NCBI GenBank assembly: GCA_043748015.1
Contig: JAYTOA010000136.1
Location: 1-64,000, forward strand
Direction: 5' to 3'
Source: JAIBBG01 sp043748015
GTDB taxonomy: Bacteria; Bacteroidota; Bacteroidia; Flavobacteriales_D; Sanyastnellaceae
DNA: 64,000 bases
In this document: positions 42,943-51,262 of the stretch, piece after piece
How the letters are laid out: each line of letters starts with the position of its first letter
Numbering within the stretch: the stretch's first letter is position 1
Made by a program: the position numbers and the translations under genes
The notes under the pieces: generated by a model
What the model saw: only the letters and a program-made list of their open reading frames with translations
The model's database searches: none
What the model was told of the DNA's origin: nothing

Positions 42943-45900
42943 ATGAATTTTAACAGGTTAAACATTATTACGGGATGGACAATCTGGCTCGTTGCAACCA
43001 TTGTTTACGTGCTCACATTGGAACCAACAATGCCCTTCTGGGATTGTGGTGAATTTATCGCTTCATCCTATAAACTTGAAGTTGGCCATCCACCCGGAGC
43101 ACCACTGTTCATGCTGATAGCACGTTTATTCGGAGCTGTTGCAGGTGACACATCACAAGTGCCTTACATGATCAATTTATTGTCAGCACTTGCATCCAGT
43201 TTCACCGTTCTATTTCTTTTCTGGACGATCACGCACTTTGCGAAAAAAATTGCAGACCTCTCTGGCGGAATAGTTACCAATGGCAGACTTTACGCCATTA
43301 TCGGAAGTGGAATCATCGGCGCACTGGTCTTCACGTTCAGCGATACTTTTTGGTTTTCTGCTACAGAAGGTGAGGTATATGGTATGTCATCGTTACTCAT
43401 TGCCGTAGTTTTCTGGGCCATCCTGAAATGGGAAAGCGTGGTGGATGAAGCCGGTGACCTCCGTTGGATAATATTGATTGCCTACCTCATTGGATTGTCA
43501 ATCGGAGTCCATCTTCTGAACTTGCTTGCCATCCCGGCAATCTGTTACGTTTACTATTTCAAAAAATACAACGTCACACCAAAAGGACTTATCGCAACAG
43601 GTATTGTTTCGCTTGTAGTGCTTGGACTCGTGCAAAAAGGTATCATCATCTGGGCTGTAAAACTTGCCGGCGTGTTCGAGCGTGTAGCGATAAATTCTCT
43701 GCGCCTTCCTTTCAATACGGGCGTTCTTTTCTATGTCCTTCTGGTAATAGGATTGATTGCATTCGGACTTTGGTACACCCGCAAAAAAGGCAAGGTGATG
43801 TGGAATACATTCATCTTAAGTGTTGCGGTTGCCATCATTGGTTATACGTCATTTGCTACTATCATCATTCGTTCGCAAGCCAACACTCCAATGGATGAGA
43901 ACAATCCGGAGAATCTATTCGCCATGTTGTCTTACCTTAATCGTGAGCAATACGGCGACAGACCATTGGTTTTCGGTCAATACTTCAATACACCGCAAGA
44001 CATTTCAGATCCTTATCGCGACGGTTCCGATGTATGGGTAAAATCTTACAGTGTGCGCACTGCAGATACCAAAAACAAGTTGGTCCTTTCTTGTCGTACG
44101 CCTTATGAAGCCGAGCAATACATACAGCAAAATGCTGATCAAAAATTAATACTCATTCAGGAATATGTGGAAAGCGGCGAGAAGAAAGGTGCGATTCCGA
44201 ATTACGACAAACGATTCTCAGGATATTTCCCACGTATGCACAGTAGCCAGGGCAATCACGTTGGTGCTTACAAACAGTGGAGTGATTATCAAGGCTGGAG
44301 CACACAACGAGGCCAAGACAAAGTAAAAAGTCTGGAGGAAAGCATCGACGAAAACGAAGCTGTACTCAATTATTTCAGTCAGAAAAATGCAATGCCTCGA
44401 GGTTATGAAGACAAGTCTGCAGGTCAGGTACTTCGCGAACTTGAGCGACTTTATGCCAGACAAGTTCCAAGTGCGTCTGAAGAAATGCGCTTCTTCACCG
44501 ACTATCAATTGGGTTGGATGTATTGGAGATACTTCATGTGGAATTTCACCGGTCGCCAAAACGACAAACAAGGACATGGAGATTTCACAGATGGAAATTG
44601 GGTAAGCGGTGTAAAACAAATTGACGAGAAACGTCTTGGAGCAATGGACCAACTGCCCGAGTATGAATTAAACAACAAAGGCTATAACAAATACTTCTTC
44701 ATTCCACTGCTTCTGGGAATATTTGGACTAGTGTTTCAACTGCTGACGCATCGCAAGGATTTTTCTGTTGTGGCCATGCTCTTCATCCTTACCGGAGTCG
44801 CGGTAATAATCTACCTCAATCAACCTCCGCTCGAACCTCGTGAACGCGACTATACTTCTGTCGGCTCGTTCTATGCATTCGCCATCTGGGTTGGACTTGG
44901 CGTGTACGCGCTGTATTACGCAGCGCTGAATATGACGCTGAAGCATCTCGGAACACTTGCGGCAATGACTGTTGGTGGTTCGCTTATCATCTTCGCTGTG
45001 GAATCTGCAGTTGGCGGTCACAGCGCATTCGGAATGTCATTGTTGTTCATGAGTGTGTTGACCGTTATCGCGTTCGGCATCATGACCGGACTCAACCTAT
45101 ACACCAAAGGTGACGGCATGATGAAGGCACTTGTTCCAACGTTGCTGGCATTCGTTGCGCCGTTTCTAATGTGTTCATACAACTGGGATGATCACAGTCG
45201 TGCGAAGCGCGAAACCGGTCTTGCAATGGCTGTCAACTATCTCGAATCACTCGCGCCCAATGCCATCATTTTCACCAATGGTGACAACGATACTTTTCCG
45301 TTGTGGTATGCGCAGGAAGTAGAAGACATTCGTACCGATGTGCGCATTGTAAACCTTTCGCTTCTCAATACCGATTGGTACATCGACCAGATGAAACGAC
45401 AGGCATATAAAAGTGCGCCTGTTCCATTCAAAATGACCGAGCAGAAATACCGCCAGGGAACCCGAGACGTGATGTTCATGGATCCGTATAAAGAGACCAA
45501 GAACTTCATGCCTGTTTCTGAAGCCATGAATATTGCACTCGACGATTCCAAATTTGTTGTCAATGGAAAGAACAAGATTTCCTATTTACCCACTTATAAA
45601 TTTTCGTTGAAAGTTGACAGCGCATCAGCAGAAATGTTCAGACCATTCATGCAAGAAGGTGATACCCTGGTGAATGAATTGACTTGGGCTGTGATGGATG
45701 GCGGTGGAAGACCGAGAAGCTATATCACCAAAGCAAATCTGGCAGTTCTGGATCTACTGAACAATATGGATTGGAACAGGCCTGTGTATTTCGCGGTGAC
45801 AACCGGCGGCGATGCATATATGGGACTCGAGAGATATTTCCAGCTGGAAGGACTTGCCTATCGTCTTACGCCAATTTTGCATAAACAAGACGACAATCCG

Positions 45901-46563
45901 AATCTTGATGGCGGTATTGGTTCGGACCTGATGTACACCAACATGATGGAGAAATTCCGTTGGGGCAATATGGACACCGAGGAAATCTATATGGACGAGA
46001 ACAACAGAAGAATGACTACCAATCTTCGACTTCAATTTGGTCATCTCGCACAAAATCTCATCGACCTTGGAAGACTTGACAGTGCGAAAAATGTATTGAA
46101 TAAGTCGTTGACTGTTATGCCTGAGAAAAACGTTCCTTATGACCAACCACAGATTACGTGGCAAATTGCAGACATGCTTTATCAGGCAGGTGATTCTGCT
46201 AAAGGACTTGAACTCACCAAACGCCTCATCGAACTTAATAATCAGGAGGTCGCTTATTACAGAAGCCTTGATCCAATGAGGCAGCAAGTCATCTCGAAAG
46301 ACGTGAGTATGCGCGTTCAGATCAGTGAGCGCCTTGTAATTATGGCCAAAGAATACAAGCCGGAAGACCCTGAAGTACAAGCTATGTTAACTACAGTGAA
46401 AGAACAGATCAGTGAATTTGCGCTTCCTTCTTATGAAGATTATCTCAATCAGGAATTAGAGATGAAGCTCATGAAACAAGCACAAGATTCAATGATGAAT
46501 TTGCAACCAAAAACCTCCACGCCGGTGGTGATGGACGGTCCTGCTGGGATTAAGAAGAAATAA
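42943..46563 (+). CDS. DUF2723 multi-pass membrane protein (TMEM260-like, GT-C type)
   Basis: 1206 residues. The N-terminus NRLNIITGWTIWLVATIVYVLTLEPTMPFWDCGEFIASSYKLEVGHPPGAP is the DUF2723 signature (quoted in parts: LTLEPTMPFWDCGEF, GHPPGAPLF). Helices fill about residues 10-330 and again 565-780. A large soluble C-terminal part contains NWDDHSRAKRETGLAMAVNYLESLAPNAI, TNGDNDTFPLWYAQEVEDIRTDVRIVN and a helical end reminiscent of TPR. Eukaryotic TMEM260 is a protein O-mannosyltransferase; bacterial relatives are presumed GT-C glycosyltransferases, by inference. Possible role in protein O-glycosylation of surface proteins. Followed by a terminator. Confidence 0.88.
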   Translation: MNFNRLNIITGWTIWLVATIVYVLTLEPTMPFWDCGEFIASSYKLEVGHPPGAPLFMLIARLFGAVAGDTSQVPYMINLLSALASSFTVLFLFWTITHFAKKIADLSGGIVTNGRLYAIIGSGIIGALVFTFSDTFWFSATEGEVYGMSSLLIAVVFWAILKWESVVDEAGDLRWIILIAYLIGLSIGVHLLNLLAIPAICYVYYFKKYNVTPKGLIATGIVSLVVLGLVQKGIIIWAVKLAGVFERVAINSLRLPFNTGVLFYVLLVIGLIAFGLWYTRKKGKVMWNTFILSVAVAIIGYTSFATIIIRSQANTPMDENNPENLFAMLSYLNREQYGDRPLVFGQYFNTPQDISDPYRDGSDVWVKSYSVRTADTKNKLVLSCRTPYEAEQYIQQNADQKLILIQEYVESGEKKGAIPNYDKRFSGYFPRMHSSQGNHVGAYKQWSDYQGWSTQRGQDKVKSLEESIDENEAVLNYFSQKNAMPRGYEDKSAGQVLRELERLYARQVPSASEEMRFFTDYQLGWMYWRYFMWNFTGRQNDKQGHGDFTDGNWVSGVKQIDEKRLGAMDQLPEYELNNKGYNKYFFIPLLLGIFGLVFQLLTHRKDFSVVAMLFILTGVAVIIYLNQPPLEPRERDYTSVGSFYAFAIWVGLGVYALYYAALNMTLKHLGTLAAMTVGGSLIIFAVESAVGGHSAFGMSLLFMSVLTVIAFGIMTGLNLYTKGDGMMKALVPTLLAFVAPFLMCSYNWDDHSRAKRETGLAMAVNYLESLAPNAIIFTNGDNDTFPLWYAQEVEDIRTDVRIVNLSLLNTDWYIDQMKRQAYKSAPVPFKMTEQKYRQGTRDVMFMDPYKETKNFMPVSEAMNIALDDSKFVVNGKNKISYLPTYKFSLKVDSASAEMFRPFMQEGDTLVNELTWAVMDGGGRPRSYITKANLAVLDLLNNMDWNRPVYFAVTTGGDAYMGLERYFQLEGLAYRLTPILHKQDDNPNLDGGIGSDLMYTNMMEKFRWGNMDTEEIYMDENNRRMTTNLRLQFGHLAQNLIDLGRLDSAKNVLNKSLTVMPEKNVPYDQPQITWQIADMLYQAGDSAKGLELTKRLIELNNQEVAYYRSLDPMRQQVISKDVSMRVQISERLVIMAKEYKPEDPEVQAMLTTVKEQISEFALPSYEDYLNQELEMKLMKQAQDSMMNLQPKTSTPVVMDGPAGIKKK

Positions 46564-46587
46564 TATTCTACATTAATTATATTTGAG

Positions 46588-46617
46588 AAGGTCGTCATTG
46601 CTGGCGGCCTTTTTTTT
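46588..46617 (+). terminator. Rho-independent terminator after the DUF2723 gene
   Basis: AAGGTCGTC pairs with GGCGGCCTT (9 bp with three G-U pairs, 6-base loop), followed by a run of T, 24 bases after the stop. Confidence 0.85.
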
Positions 46618-46623
46618 GTTTCA

Positions 46624-46712
46624 TGGTAGATTAGAGCGGCAAGATGAAGAGTCTTCATCCTCCCTGCCCCCTCATCAAACTGTACGTGCAGTTTTCCTGC
46701 ATACGGCTTTCC
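46624..46712 (-). mobile_element. Remnant of a group II intron 3' end (domains V and VI)
   Basis: Read on the minus strand, the 34 bases at 46677-46710 have the form of group II intron domain V: AAAGCCGTATGCAG, a GAAAA loop, then CTGCACGTACAGTTT, with the catalytic AGC and the two-base bulge. One stem pair is lost (C-A where C-G is the rule). It is followed by TGATGAGGGGGCAGGG and a domain VI-like hairpin (GATGAAGA/TCTTCATC, 46643-46659) and ends CTCTAATCTACC, as in many Bacteroidota introns. No reverse-transcriptase frame remains in the 220 bases upstream (46713-46934), so only a decayed 3' fragment is left. The 371 bases between 46563 and 46935 hold nothing else I can support besides the terminator. 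Confidence 0.7.
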
Positions 46713-46934
46713 TAGGATTTTCGCCTAAGGCGTTCACGTTTTATTAGGTCTGAAAAAGTATTTCGTTGGGTCCATGAGTCCATGTGTTCTCACCATCTCA
46801 TCTTAGGCAGATTGTCCTTTAATCTTGCAACTTCTCTGAGTTTTCTTGGAATGGTTTAGATAGATTCGCATACTGAGACACTGTTAGCTCAGCTATCGGC
46901 GCTGGCAGGCAATATTTTAACTGAAAAATCTTAT

Positions 46935-47120
46935 ATGAATCCAAAACATAAAATCATTACCGTTGGAATACTTCGAACATTGGTCACCGTACTAATTGTT
47001 GGAGTAGTGATGTGGCTGATGGGTGAACTGGAAAATAGAAAATGGATATTATACTTAAGTATGGCAGTATTACCATGGTACTATGTTTATCTTGCCTTTT
47101 TCAAAAAGAATACGAATTAG
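46935..47120 (+). CDS. Small two-helix membrane protein, unknown
   Basis: 61 residues, MNPKHKIITVGILRTLVTVLIVGVVMW then a short charged turn (GELENRK) and a second helix WILYLSMAVLPWYYVYLAFF with a lysine-rich end. I do not recognise a family. It is supported by a matching terminator 5 bases after its stop and by the standard membrane-protein residue pattern. It sits beside the intron remnant, in a stretch richer in A+T than its neighbours, so it could be part of a transferred segment. Confidence 0.5.
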   Translation: MNPKHKIITVGILRTLVTVLIVGVVMWLMGELENRKWILYLSMAVLPWYYVYLAFFKKNTN

Positions 47121-47125
47121 GAAGG

Positions 47126-47158
47126 GAGGCCGTCTGAAAATGATGGCTTCTTTTTTTT
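47126..47158 (+). terminator. Rho-independent terminator after the small membrane protein
   Basis: GAGGCCGTC pairs with GATGGCTTC (9 bp with G-U pairs, 7-base loop) followed by eight T. The same GAGGCxGTCTGAAA core recurs in the terminator after nrdA. Confidence 0.85.
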
Positions 47159-47247
47159 GAAGTTCCTGAAGTGATCTGATTTGAAATTACTTCGCTTAGA
47201 GCTAAACACAAATCCGGCGAATAGTCCAGAAGTAAGCTGTATTATTA

Positions 47248-47300
47248 AATCCTGCCTAAGAAGACAGAAATGCTTGTCCTAAAATTAACCTGGCAGGATT
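47248..47300. repeat. Inverted repeat in the intergenic scar
   Basis: AATCCTGCC (47248-47256) and GGCAGGATT (47292-47300) are perfect 9-base inverted copies around 35 bases that contain a smaller GACA/TGTC pairing. No T-run, gene or promoter is tied to it. The rest of 47159-47407 shows nothing I can assign. Confidence 0.45.
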
Positions 47301-47407
47301 AGCAATAAATTCGTAGAGCAATGACTTTATGAAAGAAATGATGCGAATGCATCTTTACTTTATGTAATGGATGTGCAGAGCGAACTTTAGATTTCCCAAA
47401 GAAGAAC

Positions 47408-48202
47408 CTATCCCACTTTCTTAAACTTTCTTTCCTTCACATTCTTGAATCGAATATTGAGCGACTCCACGATCAGAGAAAACGCGAGCGCGACATATGC
47501 GTAAATTTTGATGTTGACACCGTCGGGCATGTGGAGGACATGCGCGTCTTCCAACGCTTCGGTCACGAGGATAATGCCGATCACCACAAGGAAAGTGAGC
47601 GCCAACATTTTTATGGTCGGATACTTCTCGATGAAATCACTCACGTAAGGCGCGAATAGAAGCATAGCAATCATTGCTACAACAACAGCCATGATCATAG
47701 TTGCAAGCGCAAGTGTCGCATCAGGATTGTCGGCAGTTACACCAACCGCAGTTATGATTGAGTCAAAAGAGAAGACGATATCGATCATCGTAATTTGGAA
47801 AATCGCCTTTGTCCAACTCATATTTCTCGAGCTCGACGCAATTTCCTCATCAGCAATTTTGAACTTGTGATAGATCTCACTGATGGTTTTGATGATTAAA
47901 AAAGCGCCACCTGCAAAAAGTATCAATCCGCGTCCGGTAACCGGTATTGATCCAAGGTGAAAAAATGGATCCACCATCTTTGTTATCAAAGTGATGGTGG
48001 AAAGCAGGATAATTCTCACGATGAGCGCAAGCATCAATCCGATGAAACGAGCGCGTTTCTGCTCTTTGCGGTTGGGAATGTATCCACAAATGATTGCAAT
48101 GAAAATGATGTTATCAATTCCTAGTACAATCTCAAGTATGATCAGCGTAAACAGGCTGAGTATACCACCAAATGAAGAAAACACTTCTAGATACGCTTCC
48201 AT
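47408..48202 (-). CDS. TerC/Alx-family integral membrane protein
   Basis: 264 residues with seven or eight helices. Family signatures: LIILEIVLGIDNIIFIAIICG with the conserved aspartate in GIDN, RARFIGLMLALIVRI, and the second aspartate motif TMIDIVFSFDSIITAVG. TerC proteins are linked to tellurite resistance in name, but their general role is metal-ion (manganese, calcium) export. ATG 48202 follows a promoter box. Terminator of ftsZ lies between it and ftsZ, so it is its own transcript. Confidence 0.93.
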   Translation of the reverse strand: MEAYLEVFSSFGGILSLFTLIILEIVLGIDNIIFIAIICGYIPNRKEQKRARFIGLMLALIVRIILLSTITLITKMVDPFFHLGSIPVTGRGLILFAGGAFLIIKTISEIYHKFKIADEEIASSSRNMSWTKAIFQITMIDIVFSFDSIITAVGVTADNPDATLALATMIMAVVVAMIAMLLFAPYVSDFIEKYPTIKMLALTFLVVIGIILVTEALEDAHVLHMPDGVNIKIYAYVALAFSLIVESLNIRFKNVKERKFKKVG

Positions 48203-48234
48203 ACTCTCAGCCGCCGATATTCTTAATTATGTCG

Positions 48235-48242
48235 CGAAGATA
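48235..48242 (-). promoter_or_regulatory. Possible -7 promoter box (TTCG variant) of the terC-like gene
   Basis: TATCTTCG on the minus strand, 32 bases before ATG 48202. Confidence 0.4.
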
Positions 48243-48304
48243 ATATTCCATGGTCGTCTGCTTCTATATTCATCTACTTCCGTTATACAATTTTTATTTG
48301 TAAC

Positions 48305-48340
48305 AAAAAAAAACCACCCTACATCGCTGGAGAGTGGCTT
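48305..48340 (-). terminator. Rho-independent terminator of ftsZ
   Basis: On the minus strand AAGCCACTC pairs with GGGTGGTTT (9 bp, two G-U) around a 12-base loop and runs into eight or more T, about 32 bases after the ftsZ stop. Confidence 0.8.
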
Positions 48341-48371
48341 CTTTCTATTTGTCGATTTTCAGATTAAGCAA

Positions 48372-50024
48372 TCAATCTACGTTGTCGTGAAGAAATGGAT
48401 TATCACGCAACTCTACCTTCTTCTGACCGTTCTCGTCAGTCGATTCGTTCAGTGAAAATCTCGACACTTTACTCTCAGAACTATGTTGAGGGCTGTCAAG
48501 AGATATTTTCTTTCTGGCATACGCAGGCTCATTTTCCAACTCATTCAAGCCATTCGGTGTTTTGAGTTTGAAAGTGAATTCACGGATGCGCATTTCACGT
48601 TCTTTGTTTCTCGCCATCAACTCAGTTCTATTCGGACGGTCGCTGATTACAGATTCTTCCTTATGTACTAAAGTATCCGAAGGAGTTTCCGTGGTTTGCT
48701 TCGAAACAATATCACTCAAAGTATTTCCAAGATCATGGTAAACCGGCTGATCCATTGGCAACACATCCTCCACATTCAACTTCAATGATGAAAGTGAAGG
48801 AACGTTTGTTTCAACATCATCCGCCAATTCTTCTTCCTTGATGTTATTTGTTACATCGAATTCTACCTCAACATTTTCCTCAAGAATAACTTTGATGAAA
48901 GGCTCTTCGGGAGAAAGCGCTTGCAATTCATTTGTTATTGCAGGTACATCAAAGATTGGCTTTTCCACTTTGGCAACAACTTCCTTCGCACCTTCAGTCT
49001 CCAGCCACATTTTCTTAGGCTCAGGTGCACTCATTGGCAACACGTGGTCTACCGTCTTAGCGATAAATCCTGTAGCGATTACCGTTGCACAAACATCTTC
49101 ACCTAACGAATCATCCTGGCCGTATCCCCAGATTACCTCAGCAGCACTTCCAGCCTGTTCCTGAATGTAGTCTGTGATTTCACTGATCTCATCCATCAAC
49201 AATTCTTCATTGCCAAATGTGATGTTCAACAAGATGAAATTAGCACCGTTGATATCATTGTCATTCAATAATGGTGACTCGAGCGCCGACTGTACCGAAC
49301 GAAGTGCACGTCCTTCGCCACTTGCGCGGCCGGAACCCATGATAGCAACTCCGCTATCCTTCATTACAGTCTTCACGTCATTCATATCGACGTTTACTGT
49401 ACCAATGAGAGTAATCACTTCGGCAATTCCCTTTGCAGCAATGCAGAGAACTTCATCCGCATGGCTGAAAGCCTGCTTCAGAGTGAGATTGCCATATAAT
49501 TCACGCAATTTATCATTGCGTATAATGAGTAGCGTATCAACGCTTTCACGGATTTCCTTCAAACCCCAATCCGCTTGTTGTGATCTTTTTCTTCCTTCAA
49601 ACATGAAAGGAACCGTAACGATTCCGACAGTCAGAATTCCCATGTCCTTCGCCACTTTGGCAATGACAGGTGCAGCACCTGTTCCTGTTCCACCGCCCAT
49701 ACCGGCAGTAATAAATACCATATTGGTATTTTCAGAAAGCAATGCCTTCACTTCTTCGAGACTTTCGATAGCGGCATTGCGGCCCACCTCAGGAATCGAT
49801 CCCGCACCGCGGCCTTCCGTTAAAGTATTGCCGAGCTGAATTTTGATTGGCACAGGACTTTTATCCAATGCTTGTGCATCTGTGTTGCAGACAATGAAGT
49901 CCACTCCTTTGATGCCTTGCTCGTACATGTAGTTTACAGCATTGCTTCCTCCACCGCCAACGCCTATTACCTTGATAATAGATGACGTGTTTACTGGCAA
50001 ATCGAATTTTAAAGAGTTTTCCAT
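48372..50024 (-). CDS. ftsZ: Cell division GTPase FtsZ
   Basis: Tubulin-like GTPase that forms the division ring. 550 residues, longer than E. coli FtsZ (383). GTPase domain: IKVIGVGGGGSNAVNYM, CNTDAQAL, the tubulin signature GGGTGTGAAPV (110-120) and NVDMNDVKTVM. After residue about 330 follows an acidic low-complexity linker of about 190 residues, then the C-terminal tail VELRDNPFLHDNVD, the Bacteroidota form of the FtsA/ZipA-binding peptide. The neighbours are terC and DUF4290, not ftsQ-ftsA-murC, so it is split from the division and cell-wall cluster. A structured leader lies upstream. Confidence 0.96.
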   Translation of the reverse strand: MENSLKFDLPVNTSSIIKVIGVGGGGSNAVNYMYEQGIKGVDFIVCNTDAQALDKSPVPIKIQLGNTLTEGRGAGSIPEVGRNAAIESLEEVKALLSENTNMVFITAGMGGGTGTGAAPVIAKVAKDMGILTVGIVTVPFMFEGRKRSQQADWGLKEIRESVDTLLIIRNDKLRELYGNLTLKQAFSHADEVLCIAAKGIAEVITLIGTVNVDMNDVKTVMKDSGVAIMGSGRASGEGRALRSVQSALESPLLNDNDINGANFILLNITFGNEELLMDEISEITDYIQEQAGSAAEVIWGYGQDDSLGEDVCATVIATGFIAKTVDHVLPMSAPEPKKMWLETEGAKEVVAKVEKPIFDVPAITNELQALSPEEPFIKVILEENVEVEFDVTNNIKEEELADDVETNVPSLSSLKLNVEDVLPMDQPVYHDLGNTLSDIVSKQTTETPSDTLVHKEESVISDRPNRTELMARNKEREMRIREFTFKLKTPNGLNELENEPAYARKKISLDSPQHSSESKVSRFSLNESTDENGQKKVELRDNPFLHDNVD

Positions 50025-50046
50025 TTTGGTTGATATGGGTTTTACG

Positions 50047-50084
50047 CTTGTAATCAGACTAGTTAGGCTCCGCCCGACTACAAG
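50047..50084 (-). other. Structured ftsZ leader hairpin
   Basis: On the minus strand CTTGTAGTC pairs with GATTACAAG (9 bp, one G-U); an inner GGGC-GGA-GCCT hairpin can form inside. It ends 22 bases before the ftsZ ATG and has no T-run, so it is a leader structure or operator, not a terminator. The 300 bases between ftsZ and the DUF4290 gene hold this, the promoter at 50262-50292 and a small ACTTTT/AAAAGT hairpin at 50134-50148. Confidence 0.5.
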
Positions 50085-50261
50085 GGTTTTGGATGGCCTA
50101 AGAAAGTAGATTTGTGTGCTGCAGATTGAACTTACTTTTCAAAAAAGTCAACCTGCATTTGTTAGTAACATCATCGGTTTTTGAATGTCATAATTCATCC
50201 CTCTTATTTATGCGACCAATTTTCGCAATACGCACTAACGTGAAGAATAAAGAAGTGTGAA

Positions 50262-50292
50262 TTGGCAATCTCCTAACTCCTCCTTACGTTTG
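50262..50292 (+). promoter_or_regulatory. Predicted promoter of the DUF4290 gene
   Basis: TTG (50262-50264), 20-base spacer, TACGTTTG (50285-50292): a full -33/-7 match of the Bacteroidota consensus, 32 bases before the ATG. Confidence 0.8.
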
Positions 50293-50324
50293 TACCCTCA
50301 CTCATTGAGTTTTCAATCCAAGAA

Positions 50325-51011
50325 ATGTTAGAATCAATCAACGATAAGCTGGATTTCCAGCCATATAATAGCAACCGTCCACACCTCGTCATTCCCGAGT
50401 ACGGCCGCAACATTCAGCGTATGATAGAACATGCGCTGACACTTGAGGACAAGGAAGAAAGAAACAAATGCGCTCATGCTGTATTAAGTGTGATGGGTCA
50501 GCTTTTCCCGTACTTGCGCGACATTGAAGACTTCAACCACAAGCTTTGGGATCACCTTCACATCATGTCGAAATTTCAACTTGATGTAGACAGCAGTTAT
50601 CCTAAACCAGACGCTGAGCATCTCAACAGCAGGCCGGAACCAATGCCTTATCCGAGTAACGACATACAATTTGGTCACTACGGATACTACGTTCAGAGCA
50701 TGATTTTGAAATGCGCAGCCATGGAAGAAGGCGATGAAAAACAAGCATTCGCACTTGCCATAGCCAATATGATGAAGTACAATGCAACAAACTGGAATCG
50801 CAACATCGTGCACGACGACATCATTCTAAAGGATCTGACGAATATGTCAAAAGGCCAAATAAAGTTGGTAGATGTGACAGAACTGCAAGCTGTGAAACCC
50901 TTGTCAGTTGGAGGTTTCAAAGAATATGAAGTAGATCGCTACGCCAAGAACAAAGGCAAACACAAATTCAGTAAAGGCGGACCAAAGAAGAAAAAATTCA
51001 GACCGCGGTAA
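50325..51011 (+). CDS. DUF4290 domain-containing protein
   Basis: 228-residue cytoplasmic, helical protein of a Bacteroidota-specific family with no known function. Seen: YNSNRPHLVIPEYGRNIQRMIEHAL near the N-terminus, HAVLSVMGQLFPYLRDIEDFNHKLWDHLHIMS, then FGHYGYYVQSMI and ANMMKYNATNWNRNIVHDD, and a lysine-rich tail (KGKHKFSKGGPKKKKFRPR). The basic tail may contact nucleic acid; inference only. Divergent from ftsZ, with its own promoter and strong terminator. Confidence 0.88.
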   Translation: MLESINDKLDFQPYNSNRPHLVIPEYGRNIQRMIEHALTLEDKEERNKCAHAVLSVMGQLFPYLRDIEDFNHKLWDHLHIMSKFQLDVDSSYPKPDAEHLNSRPEPMPYPSNDIQFGHYGYYVQSMILKCAAMEEGDEKQAFALAIANMMKYNATNWNRNIVHDDIILKDLTNMSKGQIKLVDVTELQAVKPLSVGGFKEYEVDRYAKNKGKHKFSKGGPKKKKFRPR

Positions 51012-51058
51012 TCCTATTCAGACTCCAATTTTCCCAGATGGAGAACATGATAAAACTC

Positions 51059-51092
51059 ATAGCCGCCTCATAAAAAGGCGGCTTTTTTTTCT
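51059..51092 (+). terminator. Rho-independent terminator after DUF4290
   Basis: AGCCGCC pairs with GGCGGCT (7 bp, 9-base loop) followed by eight T. Confidence 0.94.
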
Positions 51093-51262
51093 TGATATCC
51101 GGCAAAAGTGCTCTACACGAAGCTCTTACATTATACAATTGAAACCAACATCACATTGAAAGCATAGCTGATGTTCAAACTCTGAATATTGTGCTGACTT
51201 TAACATGACAAATAACCACGCAAGAAGTAGAAACTTTGTAACCGCAATCATCGCAACCATTT

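Noticed and set aside
45754..46380. Open frame of 208 codons on the minus strand
   Set aside because: Antisense to the DUF2723 gene; no start signal or family pattern.
46449..46658. 69-codon minus-strand frame across the terminator and intron relic
   Set aside because: Spans the terminator hairpin and the relic, has no promoter or family pattern and overlaps the DUF2723 gene.
49174..49839. Open frame of 221 codons on the plus strand
   Set aside because: Antisense to the ftsZ GTPase domain, without signals of its own.
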